Source: UBA10649 sp965278965
Lineage (GTDB): Bacteria; Actinomycetota; Actinomycetes; S36-B12
Assembly: GCA_965278965.1 (NCBI GenBank)
Contig: OZ257127.1
Coordinates: 186,001-250,000 of the forward strand
Length of the DNA stretch: 64,000 nucleotides
Reading direction: 5' to 3'
Shown: positions 9,582 through 18,776 of the stretch, piece after piece
How positions within the stretch are numbered: position 1 is the first letter of the stretch
Layout: the number at the start of each line of letters is the position of its first letter
Program-made: the position numbers and the translations under genes
The notes under the pieces: model-generated
Database searches by the model: none
What the model was told of the DNA's origin: nothing
The model's input: the letters and a program-made list of their open reading frames with translations, nothing else

Positions 9582-11669
9582 ATGACGACGACGCCGTCCG
9601 CGACCCCGATTCCCGCCCTCGACTGGACCTCGACGGACGACGACGCCGTCCGGTACCTGCGGGCGCTGGCCGCGGACGCCGTCCAGCGCGTGGGCAACGG
9701 CCACCCCGGCACGGCGATGTCCCTCGCACCGGTCGCGTACCTGCTCTTCCAGAAGCTCATGCGTCACGATCCGCACGACCCGACCTGGCTGGGCCGCGAC
9801 CGGTTCGTTCTCTCCCCCGGGCACTCCAGCCTGACGCTGTACAGCCAGCTGTTCCTGTCCGACTACGGCCTGTCGATGGCCGACCTGGAGTCGTTCCGCA
9901 CGTGGGGCAGCCGCACGCCCGGCCACCCCGAGCACGGGCACACGGCCGGCGTCGAGACCACGACCGGACCACTGGGCCAGGGCCTTGCCACGGCCGTCGG
10001 CATGGCGATGTCCCAGCGCTACGAGCGCGGGCTGTTCGACCCCGACGCGGCTGCCGGGACGAGCCCGTTCGACCACCGGATCTGGTGCATCGTGGGCGAC
10101 GGCGACCTCGAGGAGGGCGTCACCTCCGAGGCGTCGTCCCTCGCCGGCCTGCAGAAGCTCTCCAGCCTCGTCGTGCTGTACGACGACAACCAAATCTCGA
10201 TCGAGGGCGACACGGCGATCGCGTTCGGCGAGGACGTCGTCGCACGGTACGCCGCTTACGGCTGGGCGACGCACAGCGTCGGCCTCGGTGCCGACGGCTC
10301 GGTCGACGTTCCGGCGCTGTACGCGGCGATCCGGTCCGCCGGCGCCGAGACCGAGCGTCCGACCTTCATCAAGGTTCGCAGCATCATCGGCTGGCCCGCC
10401 CCGGACCTGCAGAACACCGGCAAGGCGCACGGGTCCGCGCTCGGCGAGGAGGAGGTCCGCAAGACCAAGATTGCCCTCGGCCTGGATCCCGACGCGCACT
10501 TCGCCTTCCCGGCGGCCGTCCTCGACGACGTCCGTTCCGCACTGCGGCACCGCGTCGACGCCGCCCGCACGGACTGGGACGGCCGCTTCGCCCAGTGGCG
10601 CGCCGACAACGCCGAGCGGGCGGTCCTGCTCGACCGGCTCCTCGCGCACGAGCTGCCCGACGGGCTCGACGCCGCATTCCCGACCTTCCCGCCCGGCTCG
10701 GCGGTCGCCACCCGCAAGGCCTCCGGCGACGTGATCAACGCGATTGCCGCGGTCATGCCCGAGCTCTGGGGTGGCTCGGCCGACCTCGCGGAGTCCAACA
10801 ACACGACCATCGAGGGTGCGGCGAGCTTCCTGCCGCCGGGCAACCCGGTCGGCGGATCGCCGTATGGCCGGGTGCTGCACTTCGGCATCCGCGAGCACGC
10901 CATGGGCGCCGCGCTCAACGGCATTGCCCTCGACGGCCTGACCCGGCCGTTCGGCGGCACGTTCCTGGTGTTCTCGGACTACATGCGCGGGGCCGTCCGG
11001 CTCTCGGCGCTCATGGACATCCCGGTCACGTACGTGTGGACGCACGACTCGATCGGCCTGGGCGAGGACGGCCCCACCCATCAGCCGGTCGAGCACCTGT
11101 GGTCGCTGCGCGCGATGCCCAACCTCGCGGTCGTGCGCCCCGCGGATGCCAACGAGACCGCCGGTGCCTGGCGCGCCCTGCTGCACCAGCGCGGCCCGGT
11201 GGGCCTCATCCTCACGCGGCAGAACCTGCCGACCATGGACCTGCCCGCCGACACGGTGCGCGACGGCGTGCACCGCGGCGGCTACGTCGTCGCGGACAGC
11301 GACGACCCCCAGGTGCTCCTCCTGGCCACCGGCTCGGAGCTCCAGATCGCCCTCGCCGCCGCCGACGAGCTCGAGGGCGCCGGTATCGGCACCCGAGTCG
11401 TGTCGCTGCCCTGCCTGGAGTGGTTCGACGCCCAGGACCAGGGGTACCGGGACTCGGTGCTCCTGCCATCCGTCCGGGCCCGGGTCGCCGTCGAGGCCGG
11501 GGCGACCCTCGGCTGGTGGCGCTACGTCGGCAGTGACGGCCGCGTCGTCGGCCTCGACCATTTCGGAGCGAGCGCCGACCAGGCGACCTTGTTCCGCGAG
11601 TTCGGCATCACAGCCACGGCGGTCGCCGCGGCTGCCCGAGAAGCCATCGCCGCCGCCGGCCGCGACTGA
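9582..11669 (+). CDS. tkt: Transketolase
   Basis: Thiamine-diphosphate enzyme, 695 residues, moving two-carbon units between sugar phosphates in the pentose phosphate pathway. Seen: the N-terminal GNGHPGTAMSLAPVAYLLF, the cofactor site GDGDLEEGVTSEASSLAG followed by DDNQISIEGDT, and the C-terminal TYVWTHDSIGLGEDGPTHQP. All three domains are intact. First gene of tkt-tal-zwf-opcA-pgl, a standard actinobacterial operon. Confidence 0.98.
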   Translation: MTTTPSATPIPALDWTSTDDDAVRYLRALAADAVQRVGNGHPGTAMSLAPVAYLLFQKLMRHDPHDPTWLGRDRFVLSPGHSSLTLYSQLFLSDYGLSMADLESFRTWGSRTPGHPEHGHTAGVETTTGPLGQGLATAVGMAMSQRYERGLFDPDAAAGTSPFDHRIWCIVGDGDLEEGVTSEASSLAGLQKLSSLVVLYDDNQISIEGDTAIAFGEDVVARYAAYGWATHSVGLGADGSVDVPALYAAIRSAGAETERPTFIKVRSIIGWPAPDLQNTGKAHGSALGEEEVRKTKIALGLDPDAHFAFPAAVLDDVRSALRHRVDAARTDWDGRFAQWRADNAERAVLLDRLLAHELPDGLDAAFPTFPPGSAVATRKASGDVINAIAAVMPELWGGSADLAESNNTTIEGAASFLPPGNPVGGSPYGRVLHFGIREHAMGAALNGIALDGLTRPFGGTFLVFSDYMRGAVRLSALMDIPVTYVWTHDSIGLGEDGPTHQPVEHLWSLRAMPNLAVVRPADANETAGAWRALLHQRGPVGLILTRQNLPTMDLPADTVRDGVHRGGYVVADSDDPQVLLLATGSELQIALAAADELEGAGIGTRVVSLPCLEWFDAQDQGYRDSVLLPSVRARVAVEAGATLGWWRYVGSDGRVVGLDHFGASADQATLFREFGITATAVAAAAREAIAAAGRD

Positions 11670-11688
11670 CCTGACGCGAAGGATCCTG

Positions 11689-12816
11689 ATGGACACCACC
11701 GCTGTGCCGAACCCGCGCCTGCAGGCTCTGACCGATGCTGGCGTCTCGGTCTGGCTCGACGACCTCGACCGCACCCGCATCTCCTCCGGCGAGCTCGCGC
11801 GCATGGTCGCCGAGCTGAGCGTCCGCGGAGTGACGACCAACCCGACGATCTTCGACAAGGCGATCTCGGCTGGAGCCGCGGCGTACGCCGACCAGCTCGG
11901 CGCTCTGGCCGGCGAGGGCAAGGACGTCGACCAGATCATCCGGGTGCTGACGACCGACGACGTACGCGCCGCGTGCGACGTGTTCGCGGACCTCGCAGCG
12001 TCGACCGGCGGTGAGGACGGCCGCGTCTCGATCGAGGTCGACCCCCGCCTCGCTGACGAGACCGATCCGACTATCGCGCAGGCGGCCGAGCTGTGGGCGA
12101 CCGTCGACCGTCCGAACGCCCTGGTCAAGATCCCCGCGACGCGGGCCGGCCTGCCGGCTATCACCGCGGTCATCGCCCAGGGCATCAGCGTCAACGTCAC
12201 CCTCATCTTCTCGGTGGAGCGGTACCTCGAGGTCGTGGCTGCCTACGAGGCAGGCCTCGAGCAGGCCGCTGCCGCCGGGCACGACCTCTCCTCGATCCGC
12301 TCTGTCGCCAGCTTCTTCGTCAGCCGGATCGACACCGAGGTCGACAAGCGCCTGGACGCCGTCGGCTCGCCCGAGGCGGCCGCCCTGCGCGGGCAGGCGG
12401 CGCTCGCGAGCGCACGGCTCGCATGGCAGGCCCACCTCGACACCCTCGCCAGCGACCGGTGGCAGGCGCTCGCCGCCGCCGGCGCCAACCCGCAGCGTCC
12501 GCTGTGGGCGTCGACCGGCGTCAAGGACCCGGCGATGGACCCGACGCGCTACGTGGTCGAGCTCGTCGTGCGCGGCAGCGTGAACACGATGCCCGAGGCG
12601 ACTCTTGACGCGGTGGCCGACGCCGGCGTCATCCCGGCAGACTCCGTGACGGGGACCGCCGACGCGGCGGCCGCCACGTGGGCGGCCATCGAGGCCCTCG
12701 GCATCGCCAACGCCGACGTGTGCGAGACGCTCGAGCGCGAGGGTGTCACGAAGTTCATCGACTCCTGGGAGCAGCTGAGGTCGACGGTGGCCGAGGCCGC
12801 GGCGCAGGAGGCCTGA
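11689..12816 (+). CDS. tal: Transaldolase
   Basis: Transaldolase of 375 residues, the long actinobacterial type, transferring dihydroxyacetone units in the non-oxidative pentose phosphate branch. Seen: RGVTTNPTIFDKAI at the barrel entrance and NALVKIPATRAGLPA, which contains the Schiff-base lysine, then VNVTLIFSVERY. ATG preceded by GAAGGA. The stop and the zwf start share a base (TGATG). Confidence 0.97.
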   Translation: MDTTAVPNPRLQALTDAGVSVWLDDLDRTRISSGELARMVAELSVRGVTTNPTIFDKAISAGAAAYADQLGALAGEGKDVDQIIRVLTTDDVRAACDVFADLAASTGGEDGRVSIEVDPRLADETDPTIAQAAELWATVDRPNALVKIPATRAGLPAITAVIAQGISVNVTLIFSVERYLEVVAAYEAGLEQAAAAGHDLSSIRSVASFFVSRIDTEVDKRLDAVGSPEAAALRGQAALASARLAWQAHLDTLASDRWQALAAAGANPQRPLWASTGVKDPAMDPTRYVVELVVRGSVNTMPEATLDAVADAGVIPADSVTGTADAAAATWAAIEALGIANADVCETLEREGVTKFIDSWEQLRSTVAEAAAQEA

Positions 12817-14360
12817 TGCCGGCTCGGAAGCCGGCCGTTCCGACGAACCCGTTGCGGGACCCGCAGGACCAGCGGCTGCCGCGCGTCGCCGGGCCCTGCG
12901 GGATCGTCTTGTTCGGCGTGACCGGCGACCTGTCGCGCAAGAAGGTCATGCCCGCGATCTACGACCTCGCCAACCGCGGCCTCCTGCCGCCGGGCTTCGG
13001 CCTCACCGGCTTCGCCCGCCGGGACTGGGAGGACCAGGACTTCGCGCAGATCGTGCACGACTCGGTCCGCGAGCACGCGCGCACGCCGTTCCGCGAGGAG
13101 GTGTGGAAGCAGCTGTCCGAGGGCATCCGCTTCGTCGCCGGTGACCTCGGTGATCCCGAGGCGTACCAGCGGCTCAAGTCGGTCGTGGCGGAGCTCGACG
13201 CATCGCGCGGCACGGGCGGCAACCACGCGTTCTACCTGTCGATCCCGCCGGGACTGTTCCCGGTCGTACTGGAGCACCTGAAGTCGTCCGGGCTGGCCGA
13301 GAACTCCCCCGCCGCGTGGCGCCGGGTCGTGATCGAGAAGCCGTTCGGCCATGACCTCGCCAGCGCCCAGGAGCTCAACCGCATCGTCGACGAGGTGTTC
13401 GACTCCGGCTCGGTGTTCCGGATCGACCACTACCTCGGCAAGGAGACAGTCCAGAACATCCTGGCGGTGCGCTTCGCGAACTCGATGTACGAGCCGCTGT
13501 GGAACGCGAACTACGTCGACAACGTGCAGATCACCATGGCCGAGGACATCGGCATCGGCGGCCGGGCGGGCTACTACGACGGCATCGGTGCGGCGCGCGA
13601 CGTCATCCAGAACCACCTGCTGCAGCTCCTCGCGCTGACCGCGATGGAGGAGCCGCTCTCGTTCGCCGCGGACGACGTCCGGCAGGAGAAGGAGAAGGTG
13701 CTCCGGGCGGTCAAGCTCCCCCGCGAGCTGGGCAAGCACACGAGCCGCGGCCAGTACGCGAACGGCTGGCAGGGCGGACTGCCGGTGCTCGGGTACCTCG
13801 AGGAGCAGGGCATCGACCCGCACAGCACGACCGAGACGTACGCGGCGATCCGCGTCGACATCGAGAACCGGCGCTGGGCGGGAGTCCCGTTCTACCTGCG
13901 CACCGGCAAGCGCCTGGGCCGACGGGTCACGGAGGTCGCGGTCGTCTTCAAGCGTGCCCCGCACCTGCCCTTCGCGAAGACGGCCGTCGAGGAGCTCAGC
14001 AACAACACGTTCGTGTTCCGGATCCAGCCGGACGAGGGCATCACCGTCCGGTTCGGCTCGAAGGTGCCGAACACGACCTCGATCCAGGTCCGCGACGTGA
14101 CGATGGACTTCCAGTACGGCGAGTCGTTCGTCGACTCCAGTCCCGAGGCGTACGAACGGCTCATCCTCGACGTGCTCCTCGGCGACCCGCCCCTGTTCCC
14201 GCGGCACGAGGAGGTCGAGCTCGGCTGGGAGATCCTCGACCCCGTGCTCGACTTCTGGGCCGCCGACGGAGCCCCGGAGCAGTACGCGTCGGGCGGCTGG
14301 GGCCCAACGTCGAGCTACGACATGATCGCCCGCGATGGGCGCACCTGGAGGCGACCATGA
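12816..14360 (+). CDS. zwf: Glucose-6-phosphate dehydrogenase
   Basis: Enzyme of 514 residues that oxidises glucose 6-phosphate with NADP and opens the oxidative pentose phosphate pathway. Seen: coenzyme site FGVTGDLSRKK near residue 26, substrate site RIDHYLGKE, and VIEKPFGHD. ATG overlaps the tal stop (TGATG), and its own stop overlaps opcA as ATGA, indicating translational coupling. Confidence 0.98.
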   Translation: MPARKPAVPTNPLRDPQDQRLPRVAGPCGIVLFGVTGDLSRKKVMPAIYDLANRGLLPPGFGLTGFARRDWEDQDFAQIVHDSVREHARTPFREEVWKQLSEGIRFVAGDLGDPEAYQRLKSVVAELDASRGTGGNHAFYLSIPPGLFPVVLEHLKSSGLAENSPAAWRRVVIEKPFGHDLASAQELNRIVDEVFDSGSVFRIDHYLGKETVQNILAVRFANSMYEPLWNANYVDNVQITMAEDIGIGGRAGYYDGIGAARDVIQNHLLQLLALTAMEEPLSFAADDVRQEKEKVLRAVKLPRELGKHTSRGQYANGWQGGLPVLGYLEEQGIDPHSTTETYAAIRVDIENRRWAGVPFYLRTGKRLGRRVTEVAVVFKRAPHLPFAKTAVEELSNNTFVFRIQPDEGITVRFGSKVPNTTSIQVRDVTMDFQYGESFVDSSPEAYERLILDVLLGDPPLFPRHEEVELGWEILDPVLDFWAADGAPEQYASGGWGPTSSYDMIARDGRTWRRP

Positions 14361-15253
14361 CGATCCGTCTCGAGGACACCAGTGGCGGAGCCGTCGCGGC
14401 GGCGATCGCGGCGGAGCGGCACCGGATGGGTTCGCCGGCGACCGGCATGGTCCTGACGCTGCTCATCCTCACCGACGAGGAGTACCAGGCGGATGCGACG
14501 GCGGCAGCGGTCTCCGCGGCGCGCCAGCACCCGATGCGCATCGTCACGCTCATCCCCCGGCCCAGCCGGCACGACGCGCGCCTGGACGCTGACATCGCCG
14601 TCGGCGGCGACGACGGTCCCGGCGAGGTCGCCGTCCTTCGGCTGCGCGGCCAGCTCGCCGAGCACGCGAACTCGGTCGCCATTCCCCTGCTCCTGTCGGA
14701 CACCCCGGTCGTGGCGTTCTGGCCCGAGAACGCCCCGCTCCTGCCGGAGGACGACCCGATCGGCCGGCACGCGCAGCGCCGCATCACCGACTCCTCGACC
14801 GCCGAGGACGTCGACCGGGAGCTGGCCAACCGCGCGGCGGGCTACCGGCCCGGCGACACCGATCTCGCCTGGACGCGGCTGACCCCGTGGCGTTCGGTCC
14901 TGGCATCGGCACTCGACCAGCCGACCGGGCCGATCACCGCGGCCGCCGTCTCCGCGGAGGACGGCAACCCGAGCGCGATCCTGCTGGCGTCCTGGCTGCA
15001 CCGGCGCCTGAAGGTCCCGGTCACCCGCGTGACGTCCGGCGGCCCTGGGATCACCGAGGTCAGGATCGTCACCGAGGCCGGCGACATCGTCGTCAGCAGG
15101 ACCGACGGCATCACGGCGGTCCTGTCGCGGCCGGGCGTGCCCGACTCGCGCGTCGCGCTGCCGCGACGTGAGCTCGCCGAGCTCCTCGCCGAGGACCTGC
15201 GTCGCCTCGACCCCGACGAGGTCTACGGCGACGTCATCGGGCACCTGGTCTAG
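14357..15253 (+). CDS. opcA: OpcA, glucose-6-phosphate dehydrogenase assembly/allosteric factor
   Basis: Protein of 298 residues. OpcA supports the activity of G6PDH and in actinobacteria and cyanobacteria is encoded next to zwf (family knowledge). Recognised by position, by the LLLSDTPVVAFWPENAP stretch, and by the C-terminal domain with GNPSAILLASWLHRRLKVPV. Start fixed by ATGA overlap with zwf. No catalytic motif is expected. Confidence 0.93.
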   Translation: MTIRLEDTSGGAVAAAIAAERHRMGSPATGMVLTLLILTDEEYQADATAAAVSAARQHPMRIVTLIPRPSRHDARLDADIAVGGDDGPGEVAVLRLRGQLAEHANSVAIPLLLSDTPVVAFWPENAPLLPEDDPIGRHAQRRITDSSTAEDVDRELANRAAGYRPGDTDLAWTRLTPWRSVLASALDQPTGPITAAAVSAEDGNPSAILLASWLHRRLKVPVTRVTSGGPGITEVRIVTEAGDIVVSRTDGITAVLSRPGVPDSRVALPRRELAELLAEDLRRLDPDEVYGDVIGHLV

Positions 15254-15255
15254 CG

Positions 15256-16032
15256 ATGGCAGGCGTCGATGTCATCCGGCACCCGGATGCGGCCGCACTG
15301 GCCCAGGGTGCAGCGGGCCGCCTGGCGACCCGGCTCGTCGAACGCCAGGAGGCCGCGGGGATCGCCCATGTGTGCCTGACCGGCGGCGGCATCGGCACGG
15401 CCGTGCTCGCGGCGCTCTCGGACAGCTCGGCCCGCGACGCCATCGACTGGGCTGCCGTGCACGTGTGGTGGGGCGACGAGCGGTTCCTGCCGCTCGGAGA
15501 TCCCGAGCGCAACGAGACCGGTGCCCGCGCGGCCCTGCTGGACCATGTACGCGTGCCGGCGAGCAACGTCCACGCCATGCCGGACTCCGCCCAGTTCGAC
15601 GGCGACGTCGACCTCGCCGCGGCTGGCTACGCCGACGAGCTCGCCCGGCTATCCCGGCCTGAGGACCACGCTTCCGTCCCCTCGATGGACGTCTGCCTGC
15701 TCGGCATCGGCCCGGACGCCCACGTCGCGTCGCTGTTCCCCGGTCAGCCGGCGCTGCACGACGACCGCGCCGTCACCGCCGTGCGCGGAGCGCCCAAGCC
15801 GCCGCCGACCCGTATCTCCTTGACAGTGCCGTCGCTCAACGCCTCGCGGGAGATCTGGGTGCTGGCCAGCGGCGCGGAGAAGGCGTCGGCGATACGGCTG
15901 TCCCTGGACCCGGAGGCAGGGCTGTTCCAGGTCCCGGCTGCCGGTGTCCGCGGGCGGGAGCGCACGTTGTTCCTCGTCGACGAGGCCGCCGCCGGGAAGC
16001 TACCGCCCGCCCTGGGCCGGCAAGGGGCCTGA
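15256..16032 (+). CDS. pgl: 6-Phosphogluconolactonase
   Basis: Hydrolase of 258 residues of the NagB/DevB fold that opens 6-phosphogluconolactone. Seen: LTGGGIGTAVLAAL, the VWWGDERFLPLGDPERNETGA block and the catalytic-region LLGIGPDAHVASLFPG. It begins two bases after the opcA stop and closes the operon. A 43-base gap separates it from convergent rbpA; I see no strong hairpin there. Confidence 0.96.
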   Translation: MAGVDVIRHPDAAALAQGAAGRLATRLVERQEAAGIAHVCLTGGGIGTAVLAALSDSSARDAIDWAAVHVWWGDERFLPLGDPERNETGARAALLDHVRVPASNVHAMPDSAQFDGDVDLAAAGYADELARLSRPEDHASVPSMDVCLLGIGPDAHVASLFPGQPALHDDRAVTAVRGAPKPPPTRISLTVPSLNASREIWVLASGAEKASAIRLSLDPEAGLFQVPAAGVRGRERTLFLVDEAAAGKLPPALGRQGA

Positions 16033-16075
16033 GCTAGGGCGCGAACAGGCCACTAGGCCGACCGCCGCTCGGGAG

Positions 16076-16411
16076 CTAGGCCCCGCCGCGCAGCTTGGCC
16101 AGCGCCTCTTCAAGGATCGCGGCGCCGTCGACGTCGGAGCGGCGTTCCTTCACGTAGGCAAGATGGGTCTTGTAGGGCTCGATCTTCGGCGGGGCCGGCG
16201 GGTTGTCCTTGTCCGGCCCGGCGGGCAGCCCGCAGCGCGGGCAGTCCCACTCATCGGGCACGACGGCTTCAGCAGCGAAGCTCGGCCGGGACTCGTGGCC
16301 GCGCGAGCACCAGAAGGAGACCCACATCCGCGGCGCAGCCTCGCCCCGCTCGGCCTCGCCCATCGGACCTGCGCCTACCCGGCTGCCCCGGATCGCACTG
16401 CCACCCGCCAT
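16076..16411 (-). CDS. rbpA: RNA polymerase-binding protein RbpA
   Basis: Actinobacteria-specific transcription factor of 111 residues that binds RNA polymerase and the principal sigma factor and stabilises the open complex. Seen: the core domain with FWCSRGH and EWDCPRCG zinc-type residues, and the C-terminal sigma-interaction helix YKTHLAYVKERRSDVDGAAILEEAL. The basic N-terminal tail MAGGSAIRGSRVGAG is typical. Sits downstream of secG. Confidence 0.96.
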   Translation of the reverse strand: MAGGSAIRGSRVGAGPMGEAERGEAAPRMWVSFWCSRGHESRPSFAAEAVVPDEWDCPRCGLPAGPDKDNPPAPPKIEPYKTHLAYVKERRSDVDGAAILEEALAKLRGGA

Positions 16412-16444
16412 GTGGTGCCTTCTTCCTGGTCGTGTCGAACGCGG

Positions 16445-16693
16445 TCAGGTCGCCGAGCTGACGAGCAGGCCGACGGCGACGATGCTCGCCGCCCAGACCA
16501 GCGCCAGTCCGACGGTCAGCCGGTCGAGGTTCTTCTCCGCCACCGACGACCCGCCGATCGAGGAGGACACGCCGCCGCCGAACATGTCGGACAGGCCGCC
16601 GCCCTTGCCCCGGTGGAGCAGGATCAGCACGATGAGCAGGACGCTGGTGATCACGAGGACCACGGCGAGCGCGATCGTGAGCGCGGTGATCAT
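16445..16693 (-). CDS. secG: SecG, preprotein translocase subunit
   Basis: Membrane protein of 82 residues with two hydrophobic helices flanking the glycine-rich loop HRGKGGGLSDMFGGG, the SecG hallmark. It supports SecYE-mediated protein export. Lies between tpiA and rbpA, the usual actinobacterial order. Confidence 0.95.
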   Translation of the reverse strand: MITALTIALAVVLVITSVLLIVLILLHRGKGGGLSDMFGGGVSSSIGGSSVAEKNLDRLTVGLALVWAASIVAVGLLVSSAT

Positions 16694-16759
16694 GCAGAGC
16701 TCCTGGGGACGGGCACGCCGAGGCGGCGGACCACCGAAGGATACAGGGGTCCGTGCCGA

Positions 16760-17551
16760 TCAGGCGTCGGCCGGGTGCAGCCGGAAGCGGATGATGCCGA
16801 CGAACTCGTCCGGGTCGAGGCTGGCCCCGCCCACGAGCGCCCCGTCGACGTCGGGCTGGGCCATGATCGCGGCCACGTTGGACGACTTCACCGAGCCGCC
16901 GTACAGGACGCGGACGGCATCGGCCGCCTCGGCGCTGAACGTCTCGCCGACGCGGGCGCGGATAGCTGCGCACACCTCCTGGGCGTCCGCGGGGGTCGCC
17001 ACCTCGCCGGTGCCGATCGCCCACACCGGCTCGTAGGCGATGACGAGACCAGCCACCTGCTCGGCGCTCAGGCCGGCGAGGTCCGCGTCGAGCTGCGCGA
17101 GGACGTGGGAGACCTGGTCGCCCGCTTGGCGGATCGCCAGCCCCTCGCCCATGCAGACGATGGGCACCAGGCCGTGCGCGAGCGCGGCCGTGGTCTTGGC
17201 GTTCACGACCTGATCGGACTCGTCGTGGTACTCCCGCCGCTCGCTGTGCCCGACCACGGCGTACGTGCAGCCGAGCTTGGCGAGCATCGGCCCGCTCACC
17301 TCGCCGGTGTACGCGCCGGAGGCATGGACGGAGATGTCCTGGCCGCCGTACTGGATGTCGTACTTGTCGCCATCGACGAGCGTCTGCACGGACCGGATGT
17401 CGGTGAACGGCGGCAACACGGCGACGTCGACCGCCGCGTAGTCGGCCTCGTTCAGGGCGAACGCGAGCTTCTGGACGAGCGCGATGGCCTCGAGGTGGTT
17501 GAGGTTCATCTTCCAGTTGCCCGCCATGAGCGGCTTGCGTGCGTGAGCCAT
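16760..17551 (-). CDS. tpiA: Triosephosphate isomerase
   Basis: Glycolytic enzyme of 263 residues interconverting dihydroxyacetone phosphate and glyceraldehyde 3-phosphate. Seen: NWKMN with the catalytic lysine, VVGHSERR with the catalytic histidine, IAYEPVWAIGTG with the catalytic glutamate, and the phosphate-binding LYGGSVKSSN. The start shares one base with the pgk stop (TGATG). Confidence 0.98.
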   Translation of the reverse strand: MAHARKPLMAGNWKMNLNHLEAIALVQKLAFALNEADYAAVDVAVLPPFTDIRSVQTLVDGDKYDIQYGGQDISVHASGAYTGEVSGPMLAKLGCTYAVVGHSERREYHDESDQVVNAKTTAALAHGLVPIVCMGEGLAIRQAGDQVSHVLAQLDADLAGLSAEQVAGLVIAYEPVWAIGTGEVATPADAQEVCAAIRARVGETFSAEAADAVRVLYGGSVKSSNVAAIMAQPDVDGALVGGASLDPDEFVGIIRFRLHPADA

Positions 17552-18768
17552 CAGGGGGTCTCCTCGAGAACGGCGATACCGGGCAGGGTCTTGCCCTCGA
17601 GGAACTCCAGGCTCGCCCCTCCCCCGGTGCTTATGTGCGAGAACGCGGACTCGTCGAGCCCGAGCAGGCGGATCGCCGCGGCGGAGTCGCCGCCGCCGAC
17701 GACGGTCATCGCCTCGGACGCGACCATCGCCTGCGCGACGGCGCGGGTACCACCGGCGAACGGCTCGAACTCGAACACGCCCATCGGCCCGTTCCACACG
17801 ACCGTCGCCGCATCGGAGATGCTCGCGGCGAACAAGGCGGCCGAACGCGGGCCGATGTCCAGGCCCATCCAGCCGTCCGGGATCGCGTCGGCGTCGACGA
17901 CCTGCGTCGCGGCATCGGCCGAGAACGCGTCCGCGACGACGACATCGACAGGCAGGAGGAGCTCGACCCCGGCAGCGGCAGCCTGCTCGATGAAGCCCTG
18001 CACCGTCGGGATCTGGTCGGCCTCCAGCAGCGAGGTGCCCACCGGGTGCCCCTGGGCGGCAAGGAACGTGAACGCCATGCCACCGCCGATCAGCAGCCGG
18101 TCGACCCGGCTGATGAGGTTGCCGATGACGCCGAGCTTGTCGCTGACCTTGGAGCCGCCGAGCACCACGACGTATGGGCGGGCCGGGTCGGCGAGCAGCC
18201 CGCCGAACACCGTCGCCTCCTTGTGCACCAGGCGTCCGGCCGCATTCGGCAGCCGACGGGCGACGTCGGTGACCGACGCCTGGTTGCGGTGAACGACGCC
18301 GAAGCCGTCCGACACGTACACGTCGGCGAGCGCAGCCAGCTCAGCGGCCAGCTCCTCGCGCTCGGACGCGACCTTGCTGGTCTCGCGCGCGTCGAACCGG
18401 ATGTTCTCCAGCAGGAGCACATCCCCTGGCTCCAGCGCGGCGACGAGCGCCTGCGCCTGCGGGCCGGTGATGTCGTCGGCCACCTCGACGTCGGCGTCCA
18501 GCAGCTCGCTGAGCCGGTCCGCGACAGGTTGCAGCGTCAGCTCGGGCACCGGCTCGCCCTTGGCCCGGCCGAGGTGCGCGATGACCACGACCTTGGCGCC
18601 GGCATCCCGCAGGAACGTCAGGGTCGGCAGTGCGGCCCGGATGCGCCCGTCGTCGGTGATGACCTTGACGTCGTCAGGGCCGTCCGGGCCGTCCGCCATC
18701 GGGACGTTGAAGTCGGCGCGGACGAGCACCGTCCGCCCGGCGACCTCGAGGTCGTCGAGTGACTTCAT
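17551..18768 (-). CDS. pgk: Phosphoglycerate kinase
   Basis: Two-domain kinase of 405 residues making ATP from 1,3-bisphosphoglycerate. Seen: VLVRADFNVPM, VVIAHLGRAKG, LLLENIRFDARE, VVLGGSKVSDK, NGPMGVFEFEPFAGGT and the nucleotide-site GGGDSAAAIR. ATG at 18768 lies 8 bases after the gap stop. A long open frame upstream of it is the shadow of gap. Confidence 0.98.
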   Translation of the reverse strand: MKSLDDLEVAGRTVLVRADFNVPMADGPDGPDDVKVITDDGRIRAALPTLTFLRDAGAKVVVIAHLGRAKGEPVPELTLQPVADRLSELLDADVEVADDITGPQAQALVAALEPGDVLLLENIRFDARETSKVASEREELAAELAALADVYVSDGFGVVHRNQASVTDVARRLPNAAGRLVHKEATVFGGLLADPARPYVVVLGGSKVSDKLGVIGNLISRVDRLLIGGGMAFTFLAAQGHPVGTSLLEADQIPTVQGFIEQAAAAGVELLLPVDVVVADAFSADAATQVVDADAIPDGWMGLDIGPRSAALFAASISDAATVVWNGPMGVFEFEPFAGGTRAVAQAMVASEAMTVVGGGDSAAAIRLLGLDESAFSHISTGGGASLEFLEGKTLPGIAVLEETP

Positions 18769-18776
18769 CGCCGGTC

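Noticed and set aside
9492..12206. A 900-codon reverse frame opposite tkt and tal
   Set aside because: Shadow frame; the forward strand encodes two intact enzymes with all motifs, and the reverse translation shows no family features.
16033..16075. Terminator between convergent pgl and rbpA
   Set aside because: Short repeated GAGCTAGG words are present but they are direct rather than complementary; no stable stem was found by eye.
15944..18292. A 780-codon forward frame spanning rbpA, secG, tpiA and pgk
   Set aside because: It crosses four well-supported reverse-strand genes and their gaps, so it cannot be a real gene.
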